This document shows, piece by piece, positions 33,799 through 41,632 of a stretch of 64,000 nucleotides of DNA (positions are counted from its first letter, which is position 1; every line of letters begins with the position of its first letter). The DNA is from Oscillospiraceae bacterium (GTDB taxonomy: Bacteria; Bacillota; Clostridia; Oscillospirales; Oscillospiraceae), in NCBI GenBank assembly GCA_022846095.1, contig AP025583.1:1922001-1986000 (forward strand), read 5' to 3'. The notes under the pieces were generated by a model. The model was not told the origin of the DNA and searched no databases. It saw only the letters and a program-made list of their open reading frames with translations. The translations under genes and the position numbers were made by a program.

Positions 33799-34416
33799 AT
33801 GTCTTTTTTTCAAAATACTTGTAAGCCCAAAGGGATTGGCGGCAAAATTATGGTTAATATGATGAATACCGGACATTCATCTATGGCTGAATGGGGATTT
33901 ACGCATATAGAAATTAGAAATAATTACATATGTCTGGATATTGGGTGTGGCGGTGGAGCAAATGTAAAAAAGCTATTGGCAAAAACTCCATACGGCAAAG
34001 TGACTGGTATTGATTATTCAGAAATTAGTGTAATAAAATCCCAAAAAATCAATAAGGCAGAAATAGAAAATAAGCGTTGCGAAATCTTGCAAGGTAATGT
34101 AATGAAACTTCCTTTCGGAAATGAAACTTTTGATATAATTACTGCGTTTGAAACAATATATTTTTGGCCTGATATTAATGAGGCATTTAAGCAAGTATAT
34201 CGAGTTTTGAAAGGCAGCGGAACTTTTATGATTTGCAACGAATCAAATGGCGAAAATTCCAAAGAAGAAAAGTGGACTAAGATTATACAAGGAATGAAAA
34301 TATACAATTCTGAACAAGTCAAAAAATCTTTAGAGGGTGCTGGTTTTACAGACATAAAAATACACAAAAATGAAAAAGGCTGGCTCTGCGTAGTTTGTAA
34401 AAAAGATAAGATGTAA
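33799..34416 (+). CDS. Class I SAM-dependent methyltransferase (element cargo)
   Basis: A 205-residue methyltransferase of the UbiE/Methyltransf_11 type: LDIGCGGGANVKKLLAK is the SAM-binding motif I, GIDYS the acidic loop, LPFGNETFDIITAFETIYFWPD the motif II/III region. Substrate unknown; small-molecule methylation or drug modification is possible. It is strikingly AT-rich (about 35% GC) compared with the rest of the element and the host, so it was acquired from another source. ATG 33799 has AGGGAG eight bases upstream. Confidence 0.85.
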   Translation: MSFFQNTCKPKGIGGKIMVNMMNTGHSSMAEWGFTHIEIRNNYICLDIGCGGGANVKKLLAKTPYGKVTGIDYSEISVIKSQKINKAEIENKRCEILQGNVMKLPFGNETFDIITAFETIYFWPDINEAFKQVYRVLKGSGTFMICNESNGENSKEEKWTKIIQGMKIYNSEQVKKSLEGAGFTDIKIHKNEKGWLCVVCKKDKM

Positions 34417-35030
34417 ATTAACTATTGTTTTCTCAATAGCAAAGACAGCCGGGCCAGTCAACGGTCAAGATGAACGACGCATTTCATGCGCCGCCGTTGA
34501 CAGTCCCGCCTGTCTTTGCTGATGGGCAATCAAGGCGGGAAAGCCCTAAAATGGCTTCCCGCCCATTTCAATTTTGAAAAAAGAAACGCTCCAAAATCAG
34601 AAAGAGGGCGGCCAAGCACTTCGGAGGATTGCCCGCTGTCCTTCTACTTTTCTGGGAATGTGGCCACACTTCGAGACTCTTTGTCCACAAGTCGGAGCGT
34701 AGGACGAGGGACGGGGGCTTTCATATACGCCCTGTCTGCTGATGAAACCAGACCTGCGCTTGCGGCTCCACGCCATGCAAGCACAGCCCTGTTTTCCTAC
34801 CGCTTCAAATGCCCTTGCCCTCCCCGGCGGCAACGGCATTTTCACGGCAACGCCGACAGAGCGTATAACACACTACACTTTGCTTCGCAAAGTCGTGTGC
34901 CAAGGGGCAAGCCCCTTTGGAAACCCCAGACAACAAAACAGGCGGTATGCTACCCTCTCCGGGAGCATACCGCCGCTTGTTGTCAGCAGCCCGTTTCACG
35001 GTCTGCGTGTAGTTCCTTATAAACTGACCA
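34417..35030. other. 614-bp non-coding right end of the element
   Basis: No convincing gene. It holds an 83-nt imperfect hairpin at 34438-34520 (AGCAAAGACAG with CTGTCTTTGCT; inner GTCAACGG with CCGTTGAC), a second hairpin at about 34530-34560, and several smaller ones between 34860 and 34975. It could hold an oriT, single-strand origin or terminator functions. Confidence 0.6.
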
Positions 35031-35045
35031 AAGTGGAATTGTAAG
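35007..35045. other. attR-type junction of the integrated element
   Basis: Element arm GTGTAGTTCCTTATAAACTG (35007-35026), then ACCA, AA (35031-35032) and the tnpA continuation GTGGAATTG. It mirrors the attL arm, 18 of 20 bases. Confidence 0.8.
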
Positions 35046-35474
35046 TACCATATTGTATTTGCACCGAAGTATCGTAGGCAGATAATATATGGGAAGATAA
35101 AGGCAGACATAGGGAGTATTTTGCGGCGGCTGTGCGAGTATAAGGGAGTAGAGATCATAGAGGCAAATGCCTGCCCGGACCACATGCATATGCTTTTAAG
35201 CATACCGCCGAAATACAGTGTATCCCAATTCGTAGGGTATTTGAAAGGGAAAAGCAGTTTAATGATATTCGACCGGCACGCCAATTTGAAGTACAAGTAT
35301 GGGAATCGAGAATTCTGGTGTACCGGGTATTATGTGGATACAGTTGGACGCAACAAGAAGGCAATCCGAGAATATATCCGAAACCAGATGCAGGAGGATA
35401 TTATGAAAGACCAAATATCCATGAAGGAGTTTACCGACCCGTTTACGGGTGAGCCGGTAAGGAAGGGCAAATAA
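35033..35474 (+). pseudogene. tnpA: IS200 transposase TnpA, 3' fragment
   Basis: Open in the TnpA frame from 35033 to the stop at 35474, encoding WNCKYHIVFAPKYRRQ at once and later ANACPDHMHMLLSIPPKYSVSQFVGYLKGKS (HxH metal site, HMH) and GYYVDTVGRNKKAIREYIRNQ with the catalytic Tyr. It lacks its own start; the first 29 bases lie 6.4 kb upstream. The frame itself has no lesions, so the gene would be intact after excision of the element. Confidence 0.92.
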
Positions 35475-35476
35475 AG

Positions 35477-35500
35477 ACAGCCCCCTTTACGGGGGCTGCC
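35477..35500 (+). terminator. Hairpin after tnpA
   Basis: AGCCCCC/GGGGGCT stem directly behind the tnpA stop. Confidence 0.5.
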
Positions 35501-35627
35501 TGAGAAATTGATGCGCTCGGCAAACCTATTCATGAGCCTTGAGGCTCAGCTGGCATGAAGCCCTTTTAGGGCTTGTGCAGGCCACCCGTTTTACGGGTGG
35601 TCCTGACTATGTATGGGCCGATCCGGC

Positions 35628-36518
35628 TCACGACGCGCGCTCCATAAACTGCGCGGGGTCCATGCCGTAGACCTGCACCACCTCGAAGAGGGGGCTGTCC
35701 AGCAGATCCCCCACGGTGACGATGCGCCCGCCGTCGGAGTCGGTGTCGAAGCCCTGGGCCATCAGGGCGTACCACACCAGATAGGCGCACTGGGCGCCGA
35801 AGCCGCCGCCGTCCGCCTCGGGGAACTTGTCCGCGCCAAAGATGCCGCTGGTCAGGTGGTAGGGGATCCCGTCCAGGTGCGAGCGGGCGAAGTCCGCCAC
35901 GGCCCGCTGCTGCTCCGGCGTAATGTCCCTGACGCGCAGGTGAATGAAGGTGGAGTAGATCTGCCAGTGCCGGGCGTCCACGGTGGCGGAGTCGGTGCCC
36001 ATGAGCACGGCCTCCAGGGTCAGGCCCCGGGCCGCGTCCACCACCAGCCCGGCGTGGCCGTGCCGCCAGCCCAGGGTGTGGGTGGAGAAGGAGAGCAGCA
36101 CGTCGCCGTCCTCCAGCGGGGCCATGGGGAAGCCGTAGGCCAGGCTGCCCCCGCCGTCCATGGTGTGGTCCTCCCGGGTGAACAGGCCCAGGCTCTCGCA
36201 GGAGTTCTGGGGAGGGGCGAAAAAGGCGGCCTGGGTGGCGCGGATCTGGGCCTGACCCGCCTCGCCCAGCCCCAGCAGGGCGTCCACGGCGGACGCGCCC
36301 AGGCCGGTCTGGAGGAAGAGCGTGTCGTAGTCCTCCCGGGTCAGGGCGGGCTGCTCCAGCAGGGGGGAAAGGTCCACCATGGCGTAGCCGGGGGTGAAGT
36401 AGGGCCTGCAGTGGGCGAAGAGCTGGGCGGCGGCCAGAAAGGCCAGAAAGAGCGCCGCCGCCGCGACGGGGATGAGGACGAGCCGCCTGCGGCGGCGTTT
36501 TTTACGCAGTTCAGTCAA
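35628..36518 (-). CDS. Secreted/anchored permuted NlpC/P60-type hydrolase (YiiX-like)
   Basis: A 296-residue protein with a basic start and one membrane segment (about residues 11-32), then an exported domain. GHAGLVVDAA gives the catalytic His before, and FGAQCAYLVWYAL the Cys after, the reverse order of classical NlpC/P60; this circular permutation is typical of YiiX/YebB-type papain-like hydrolases, suggested to act on lipids or peptides of the envelope. It is transcribed towards the IS200 remnant and divergent from the ylmC-like gene. Confidence 0.78.
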   Translation of the reverse strand: MTELRKKRRRRRLVLIPVAAAALFLAFLAAAQLFAHCRPYFTPGYAMVDLSPLLEQPALTREDYDTLFLQTGLGASAVDALLGLGEAGQAQIRATQAAFFAPPQNSCESLGLFTREDHTMDGGGSLAYGFPMAPLEDGDVLLSFSTHTLGWRHGHAGLVVDAARGLTLEAVLMGTDSATVDARHWQIYSTFIHLRVRDITPEQQRAVADFARSHLDGIPYHLTSGIFGADKFPEADGGGFGAQCAYLVWYALMAQGFDTDSDGGRIVTVGDLLDSPLFEVVQVYGMDPAQFMERAS

Positions 36519-36602
36519 GGGTGTGCCTCCGGTATAGGACGAGTTGATAGGTTCATAGGATTATACACCAGAAACTCTAATTTGAAAACAGGGGGCTTTC
36601 GC

Positions 36603-36875
36603 ATGGAGAGCAGAATCGCGGAGCTGCGCTATAAGGAGATCATCAACGTCAGCGATGGGTGCCGCTTCGGCTACGTGGGTGACGTGGAGGTGGATTTGGA
36701 CACCGGGAAGGTCCGCTCACTGGTGGTGCCCGGCCGCCTGCGGCTGTTCGGGCTGCTGGGCAGGGAGGAGGACCGGGTGTTCCCCTGGGAGTCGGTCAAG
36801 CGCTTCGGGGAGGACATCATCCTGGTGGAGGCGGGGGAGGGCCCCGCGCGCCGCCCGCGCCGCCGGAGGGAGTAG
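36603..36875 (+). CDS. YlmC/YmxH-family sporulation protein (PRC-barrel)
   Basis: A 90-residue protein with a PRC-barrel: RIAELRYKEIINVSDGCRFGYVGDVEVDLDTGKVRSLVVPG. YlmC/YmxH proteins occur in nearly all endospore formers and are linked to sporulation; molecular function unknown. ATG 36603 is preceded by GGGGGC. The C-terminus is very basic (RRPRRRRE), which may aid nucleic acid or membrane contact. Confidence 0.88.
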   Translation: MESRIAELRYKEIINVSDGCRFGYVGDVEVDLDTGKVRSLVVPGRLRLFGLLGREEDRVFPWESVKRFGEDIILVEAGEGPARRPRRRRE

Positions 36876-36888
36876 CGCGCATTTATAG

Positions 36889-36918
36889 TTGCGTGTTCCC
36901 ACGCTAAAGTGTTATAAT
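36889..36918 (+). promoter_or_regulatory. Possible glmS promoter
   Basis: TTGCGT (36889-36894), 18 bp, TATAAT (36913-36918). The -10 lies within the terminal arm of the palindrome below. Confidence 0.45.
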
Positions 36919-37018
36919 AATGGCTGCTGCATAAGCCGCAATACGGCTTATGCGCGCGGCAGCGCCGCGCAAACTCTTGAAAACGGCCGTTTTCAAGCGT
37001 TTTAGCCATTATAATAAT
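36911..37018. repeat. Palindromic element in the glmS leader
   Basis: 108 bp closed by perfect 15-bp inverted ends, GTTATAATAATGGCT-type arms at 36911-36925 and 37004-37018, with inner hairpins (GCATAAGCCG/CGGCTTATGC; CTTGAAAACGGCCGTTTTCAAG). MITE-like; no core of the glmS ribozyme was recognised in this leader. Confidence 0.65.
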
Positions 37019-37087
37019 CCCCGGTTGCCTGGCAAAGGGGTCGGGTTGGACCGTGCAGTACACTTTTGCCAGAGGAGGACGACAGAC

Positions 37088-38920
37088 ATGTGCGGAATTG
37101 TGGGTTATATCGGGCGGGAAGAGGCCGCGCCCATCCTGTTGGACGGATTGTCCAGGCTGGAGTACCGGGGGTACGATTCGGCGGGCATCGCGGTCTATTC
37201 GCCCGGGGACGGACTGAAGGTGCTCAAGGCCAAGGGCCGCCTCCAGGTGCTCTCGGACATCGTGGAGGGCGGCAAGACCGTCCGGGGCTGCGCCGGTCTG
37301 GGGCACACCCGCTGGGCCACCCACGGCAGGCCCTCGGACGTGAACTCCCACCCCCACGTCAGCGAGGACGGCCGCTTCGCGGTGGTCCACAACGGCATCA
37401 TTGAAAACTACGTGGAGATCCGGGAATTTTTGCAGGAGGAGGGGATCCGCTTCGCCTCGGAGACCGACACCGAGGTGGTGGCCCAGCTCCTGGAGTACTT
37501 CTACGACGGGAACCTGCTGGACACGGTGGTCAAGGTGCTGGCGCGCATCGAGGGGGCCTACGCCCTGGGCATCATCTGCGCCGACTGCCCGGACCGGCTC
37601 ATCGCCGCCCGGAAGGACAGCCCGCTGATCCTGGGCGTGGGGGAGGGCTTCCGCCTTCTGGCCTCCGACGTGACGGCGGTCATCAAGTACACCCGTGAGG
37701 TCTGCTACCTGGATGACGGGGAGATCGCCGAGCTCACCGCCGACGACATGTGGGTGTACGACAGCTACCTGCGCCCGGTGGAGAAGGAGCTCCACCACGT
37801 GGATTGGGAGATCTCGGCCGCCGAGAAGGGCGGCTACGAGCACTTCATGATCAAGGAGATTATGGAGCAGCCCAAGGCCTTCCGGGACACCGTCTTTCCC
37901 CGTATCCAGCAGGGGCGCGTGGTGCTGGACGAGCTGGACATACCGGCGCAGTATCTGCGCGGGCTGGATAAGCTATACGTCATCGCCTGCGGCTCCTCCT
38001 ACCACGTGGGCGTGGCCGCCAAGTACACCCTGGAAAAGCTGCTGCGCAAGCCGGTGGAGGTGACGCTGGCCTCCGAGTTCCGCTACTGCGACCCCATCGT
38101 GACGGACAGGACCCTGGCGCTGGTCATCAGCCAGTCGGGGGAGACCATCGACACCCTGGCCGCCCTGCGGGAGGCCCGCGCGCTGGGGGCGCGGGTCCTG
38201 TCCATCGTGAACGTGGTGGGCTCCACCATCGCCCGGGAGAGCGACGACGTGCTCTACACCTGGGCCGGGCCGGAGATCGCCGTGGCCACCACCAAGGCCT
38301 ACTCCACCCAGCTGGCCCTGGTCTACCTGATCGGGCTCTATTTTGCGGATTTGATGGGCAGCATCCAGCCGGCGGAGTACGGGGCAATCGTCTCCGAGCT
38401 GCTGCTGATCCCCTCCAAGCTGGAGGCCATCCTGGACAACCGCGCGGACATCCAGTACTGCGCCTCCATCTACTTCAACCACCCCTCCATCTTTTTCATC
38501 GGGCGCAACACCGACTACGCCGTGGGGCTGGAGGGCTCCCTCAAGCTCAAGGAGATCTCCTACATCCACTCGGAGGCCTACGCCGCCGGGGAGCTCAAGC
38601 ACGGCACCATCTCCCTCATCGAGCCGGGCACCCTGGTGGTGGCCCTGGCCAGCTGCGCGAAGCTCTACGAAAAGACCATGAGCAACGTGGTGGAGGTCAA
38701 GAGCCGGGGGGCCGACGTGCTGGGCCTGACCACCGGGGGCCGGGCGGACGAGATGCGCAAGAGCGTGGACCACGTCATCGCCGTGCCCGACGCCCACCCC
38801 ATGCTGCTGCCCTCCCTGGACGTGGTGCCCATGCAGCTGTTCGCCTACTACGTGGCGCTGATGCGGGGCTGCGACATCGACAAGCCCCGGAACCTGGCCA
38901 AATCGGTAACGGTGGAATAA
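37088..38920 (+). CDS. glmS: Glutamine-fructose-6-phosphate aminotransferase (isomerizing)
   Basis: A 610-residue enzyme making glucosamine-6-phosphate for cell wall synthesis. It starts MCGIVGYIG with the glutaminase nucleophile Cys2; HTRWATHGRPSDVNSHPH belongs to the Ntn amidotransferase domain; the two SIS domains hold ACGSSYHVGVAAKY, SQSGETIDTLAAL and the C-terminal PRNLAKSVTVE. ATG 37088 is certain since Cys must follow Met. GAGGAGG upstream. The next gene starts 15 bp later. Confidence 0.98.
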   Translation: MCGIVGYIGREEAAPILLDGLSRLEYRGYDSAGIAVYSPGDGLKVLKAKGRLQVLSDIVEGGKTVRGCAGLGHTRWATHGRPSDVNSHPHVSEDGRFAVVHNGIIENYVEIREFLQEEGIRFASETDTEVVAQLLEYFYDGNLLDTVVKVLARIEGAYALGIICADCPDRLIAARKDSPLILGVGEGFRLLASDVTAVIKYTREVCYLDDGEIAELTADDMWVYDSYLRPVEKELHHVDWEISAAEKGGYEHFMIKEIMEQPKAFRDTVFPRIQQGRVVLDELDIPAQYLRGLDKLYVIACGSSYHVGVAAKYTLEKLLRKPVEVTLASEFRYCDPIVTDRTLALVISQSGETIDTLAALREARALGARVLSIVNVVGSTIARESDDVLYTWAGPEIAVATTKAYSTQLALVYLIGLYFADLMGSIQPAEYGAIVSELLLIPSKLEAILDNRADIQYCASIYFNHPSIFFIGRNTDYAVGLEGSLKLKEISYIHSEAYAAGELKHGTISLIEPGTLVVALASCAKLYEKTMSNVVEVKSRGADVLGLTTGGRADEMRKSVDHVIAVPDAHPMLLPSLDVVPMQLFAYYVALMRGCDIDKPRNLAKSVTVE

Positions 38921-38935
38921 CAAAGGAGAAAGACC

Positions 38936-40534
38936 TTGAAGAAGTGCTTAACGCTGCTGCTGTCCGCCGCGCTGATCCTGGGCCTGCTGCCGGGGTGCGG
39001 CCCCGCCGCCGCCCAGCCCTCCGGAGCGCCGTCGGGGGAGGAGGTCGTGGTCAACTGCGGCCTGTCCAATCCGTGGGACTCCCTGATGCCCTACAACTCC
39101 CCCTCAGGGAGCAATTACTCCCGCATCATCTACGACAAGATCTACGACCGCCTGGCCTATGTCCACGCCGACGGCACGCTGAGTCCCCGGGCGGCCGTGA
39201 GCTGGGAGAGCGCCGACGACGGCATGGCGGTGTTGTTCCACCTGGACCGGAAGGCGGCGTTCCACGACGGCACGCCCGTGACGGCCCGGCACTGGGCGGA
39301 CACCATCGCCTTGATGACCGACCCCGACTGTCCCACACTGGGCCGCTCCGCCTTCGCGGTGCTGGCCGGGACGGACGGCGACGGCAACGCCCGCCGGGGC
39401 CGCGCGCTGGGGGCGGAGGCGGTGGACGACTACACCCTCAAGCTCACCTTCAAGGCGCCCACCACGCCGGAGGACTTTTTGCTGGACAGGAACCGGGAGT
39501 ACTACGTCCTGCCCACCCATCTGCTGGAGGGGGTGGCGCCGGAGGACGTGATGGCCCAGGCGCTGTGGTACCGCCCCGTCGGCTCGGGGCCGTGCAAATT
39601 CTCCTATGAGGTGGCGGGCAGCCAGCTGGTGCTGGAGGCCAACAGGGACTACCAGCTGGGCGCGCCGGGGTTCGACAAGCTGTCCATCACGGTGATGGAC
39701 AAGTCCAACCTCCTCACCGCCCTGATCGCCGGGGATCTGGACTACTACGCCTTCGGCGGCAGCGTGTCCGCCGAGGACTCCAAGGCGGCGCAGGCCGCCG
39801 GGCTGACCGTGCTCAAGGGCACGGTGCCCACCACTTTTTTTGAGCTCATGCTCAACGGGCAGAGCATCCCCGACGCCCGGGTGCGCCGGGCGATCGAGGC
39901 CGCGCTGGACAAGGCGCTTTTGTGCGAGCAGTCCGCCCCCGGCCTGGCCGTGCCCACCGACACCAGCGTGCTCCCGGGCAGCCCGTCCTACCCCTACGGG
40001 GCGGACGCGGCCGCCCGCCCCCGGGACCTGGAGGGGGCGAAGGCGCTTTTGTCCGAGGCGGGCTATGCCGGCACCACCTACAAGCTGGCCTGCACCTCCA
40101 ACCGCGCGGGACTGGCCGCCCTCATTCAGCAGAACCTGAACGAGGCGGGCATCAGCACCGCCATCGAGACGGTGGACTCGGCCACCCTCTTCTCCGGCAT
40201 GGTGGACGGCACCTACGACATGGCCATCGCCAGCCACACCCCCAGCGCCCTGCCCCTGTGGTTTGTGGACAGCCGCTTTACGCGCAACAACAACATCTTC
40301 CACGTGGGGGATCTGTCCGCCTACGAATCCGAGATCGCCGCCGTCAAGGAGGAGGCCGACCCGGCCGCCCGCCGGGCGCTGGTGGCGGCGCTGGACGCCC
40401 ACCTGATGGAGGAGCGCCCCTTCATCCCGCTGTGGTTCTCCACGGCGCTCCACGTCCAGTCCCCCACGGTGGAGGGCATCGACTACGCCTCCTCCAGCTT
40501 CTCCAACGAGAACGTCTGGGCGTGGAAAAAATAA
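38936..40534 (+). CDS. ABC transporter substrate-binding lipoprotein, SBP family 5
   Basis: A 532-residue family 5 (peptide/nickel/opine) binding protein. The signal peptide ends LGLLPGCGP, a lipobox with Cys21 or so. The domain has the usual NPWDSLMPYN, YDRLAYVHADGTLSPRAAVSWE and TYDMAIASHTPSALPLW segments. The starting TTG at 38936 follows AAAGGAGA. It lies 15 bp behind glmS and ahead of the matching permease genes; the ligand is unknown, and no ATPase genes follow. Confidence 0.9.
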   Translation: MKKCLTLLLSAALILGLLPGCGPAAAQPSGAPSGEEVVVNCGLSNPWDSLMPYNSPSGSNYSRIIYDKIYDRLAYVHADGTLSPRAAVSWESADDGMAVLFHLDRKAAFHDGTPVTARHWADTIALMTDPDCPTLGRSAFAVLAGTDGDGNARRGRALGAEAVDDYTLKLTFKAPTTPEDFLLDRNREYYVLPTHLLEGVAPEDVMAQALWYRPVGSGPCKFSYEVAGSQLVLEANRDYQLGAPGFDKLSITVMDKSNLLTALIAGDLDYYAFGGSVSAEDSKAAQAAGLTVLKGTVPTTFFELMLNGQSIPDARVRRAIEAALDKALLCEQSAPGLAVPTDTSVLPGSPSYPYGADAAARPRDLEGAKALLSEAGYAGTTYKLACTSNRAGLAALIQQNLNEAGISTAIETVDSATLFSGMVDGTYDMAIASHTPSALPLWFVDSRFTRNNNIFHVGDLSAYESEIAAVKEEADPAARRALVAALDAHLMEERPFIPLWFSTALHVQSPTVEGIDYASSSFSNENVWAWKK

Positions 40535-40660
40535 GGTTTGACCCTTCCGGCGCTGCGCGCCGCCTCCCTCGCAGGGGAGGCGAATGATAAAATACCTCCG
40601 TAGGGCCCGGGCAGACCGGGCCTGTGCCCCCGGCAGGGGGCCGGAAGTGCAGGAGGAAAC

Positions 40661-41632
40661 ATGCACATGGCCCGTTATATCCGCAGGCGGCTTCTGACCG
40701 CGATTCCCGTGTTCTTCGGCATCACCTTCCTGGTGTTCCTGTTTTTAAATCTGACCCCCGCCTCCATCACCGACCTGATGGGGGAGGGGAGTACTGCCAG
40801 CGCCGCCGAAAAGGCGGCGCTGTCGGCCTATCTCGGGCTGGACAAGCCCTTTCCCGTACGTTACCTGGCTTGGCTGGGCGCGCTGCTGCGGGGGGATCTG
40901 GGCACCTCCTTCGCCATGGGCCGCCCGGTGGCCGCCCTGGTGGGGCAGCGCATCGTCCCATCCCTGATCCTGACGGGCACGGGGGTGCTGCTGGCGGTGG
41001 CGCTGGCCCTGCCCCTGGGGGCGCTGGCCGCGTGGCGGCCCCGCTCCAACTGGGACGCCCTGGCCTCCGCCCTGGCCATGGTCAGCTTCGGGGTGCCCGG
41101 CTTTTTCCTGAGCCTGGTGTTCATCTTCCTGTTCGCCGTGGCCCTGGGGGCGCTGCCCGCCGCGGGCATGTACACCGTGGGGGGCGCGGGCGGCCTGCCC
41201 GATCTGCTGCGCCACCTGGTGCTCCCGGCCTCGGTGGTCTGCGTGAGCAGTCTGGGGGAGCTGGTGAAGCAGACCCGCAGCGCCTGCCTGGAGACCATGG
41301 GGGAGGACTATATCACCACCGCCCGGGCCAAGGGCCTGAAAGGGGGCGCGGTGCTGGTGCGGCACGTGCTGCGGGGGTCTCTGATCCCCATCTGCACCAC
41401 GATTTTCTCCCATATCCCCCACATCATCGGCGGTTCGGTGGTGGTGGAGCGGGTGTTCGGCTGGCCGGGTATGGGCAGCCTCATGTTCTCCGCCATCGCC
41501 AGCCGGGACTACCCGGTGGTGATGGGGGTCAGCGTGGTCATCGCCCTGGCCGTGCTGTGCACCAACCTGCTGCTGGATATGCTCTACGGCCTGGTGGACC
41601 CCCGGGTGCGCTTCGGGGAGGCCCGCGGTTGA
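40661..41632 (+). CDS. ABC transporter permease, DppB/NikB type
   Basis: A 323-residue inner-membrane permease with about six membrane segments. RYIRRRLLTAIPVFFGITFLVFLFLNL is the family start, and the EAA loop is DYITTARAKGLKGGAVLVRHVLR. ATG 40661 has AGGAGG four bases upstream. It pairs with the binding protein upstream and the DppC-type permease overlapping it. Confidence 0.93.
   Translation: MHMARYIRRRLLTAIPVFFGITFLVFLFLNLTPASITDLMGEGSTASAAEKAALSAYLGLDKPFPVRYLAWLGALLRGDLGTSFAMGRPVAALVGQRIVPSLILTGTGVLLAVALALPLGALAAWRPRSNWDALASALAMVSFGVPGFFLSLVFIFLFAVALGALPAAGMYTVGGAGGLPDLLRHLVLPASVVCVSSLGELVKQTRSACLETMGEDYITTARAKGLKGGAVLVRHVLRGSLIPICTTIFSHIPHIIGGSVVVERVFGWPGMGSLMFSAIASRDYPVVMGVSVVIALAVLCTNLLLDMLYGLVDPRVRFGEARG

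Larger units (their letters stand above)
28646..35032. mobile_element. 6.4-kb mobilizable element with large serine recombinase (Tn4451-like)
   Basis: 6387 bp with GC about 50%, lower than the surroundings. It encodes a serine recombinase at the left end, TnpW-like protein, MobV relaxase, a RepA_N-type protein, a Cys-rich protein, an HTH regulator and a methyltransferase. The gene set (recombinase, TnpW, Mob) is like Tn4451/4453 mobilizable transposons, which need a helper for transfer. Integration left no long duplication, only the AA shared by both ends, as expected for serine recombinases. The cargo is the methyltransferase. Confidence 0.85.
28487..35607 (+). mobile_element. IS200/IS605-type insertion sequence, split by an integrated element
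   Basis: The outer layer is an IS200-like unit of about 730 bp: a left subterminal hairpin (ACCACGGGCTATGCCCGTGGT at about 28491-28511), the tnpA reading frame in two parts, and right-end hairpins (35477-35500 and 35581-35600). IS200 elements have palindromic ends rather than inverted repeats. Outer boundaries are approximate. The 6.4-kb insert at 28646-35032 lies inside tnpA. Confidence 0.82.

Noticed and set aside
34516-35022. 168-codon open frame at the right end of the element
   Set aside because: No ribosome site, composition not protein-like, and the region is full of hairpins.
36876-37087. glmS ribozyme
   Set aside because: Looked for the conserved AGCGCC core and catalytic segments ahead of glmS; none recognised, only hairpins of an inserted palindrome.
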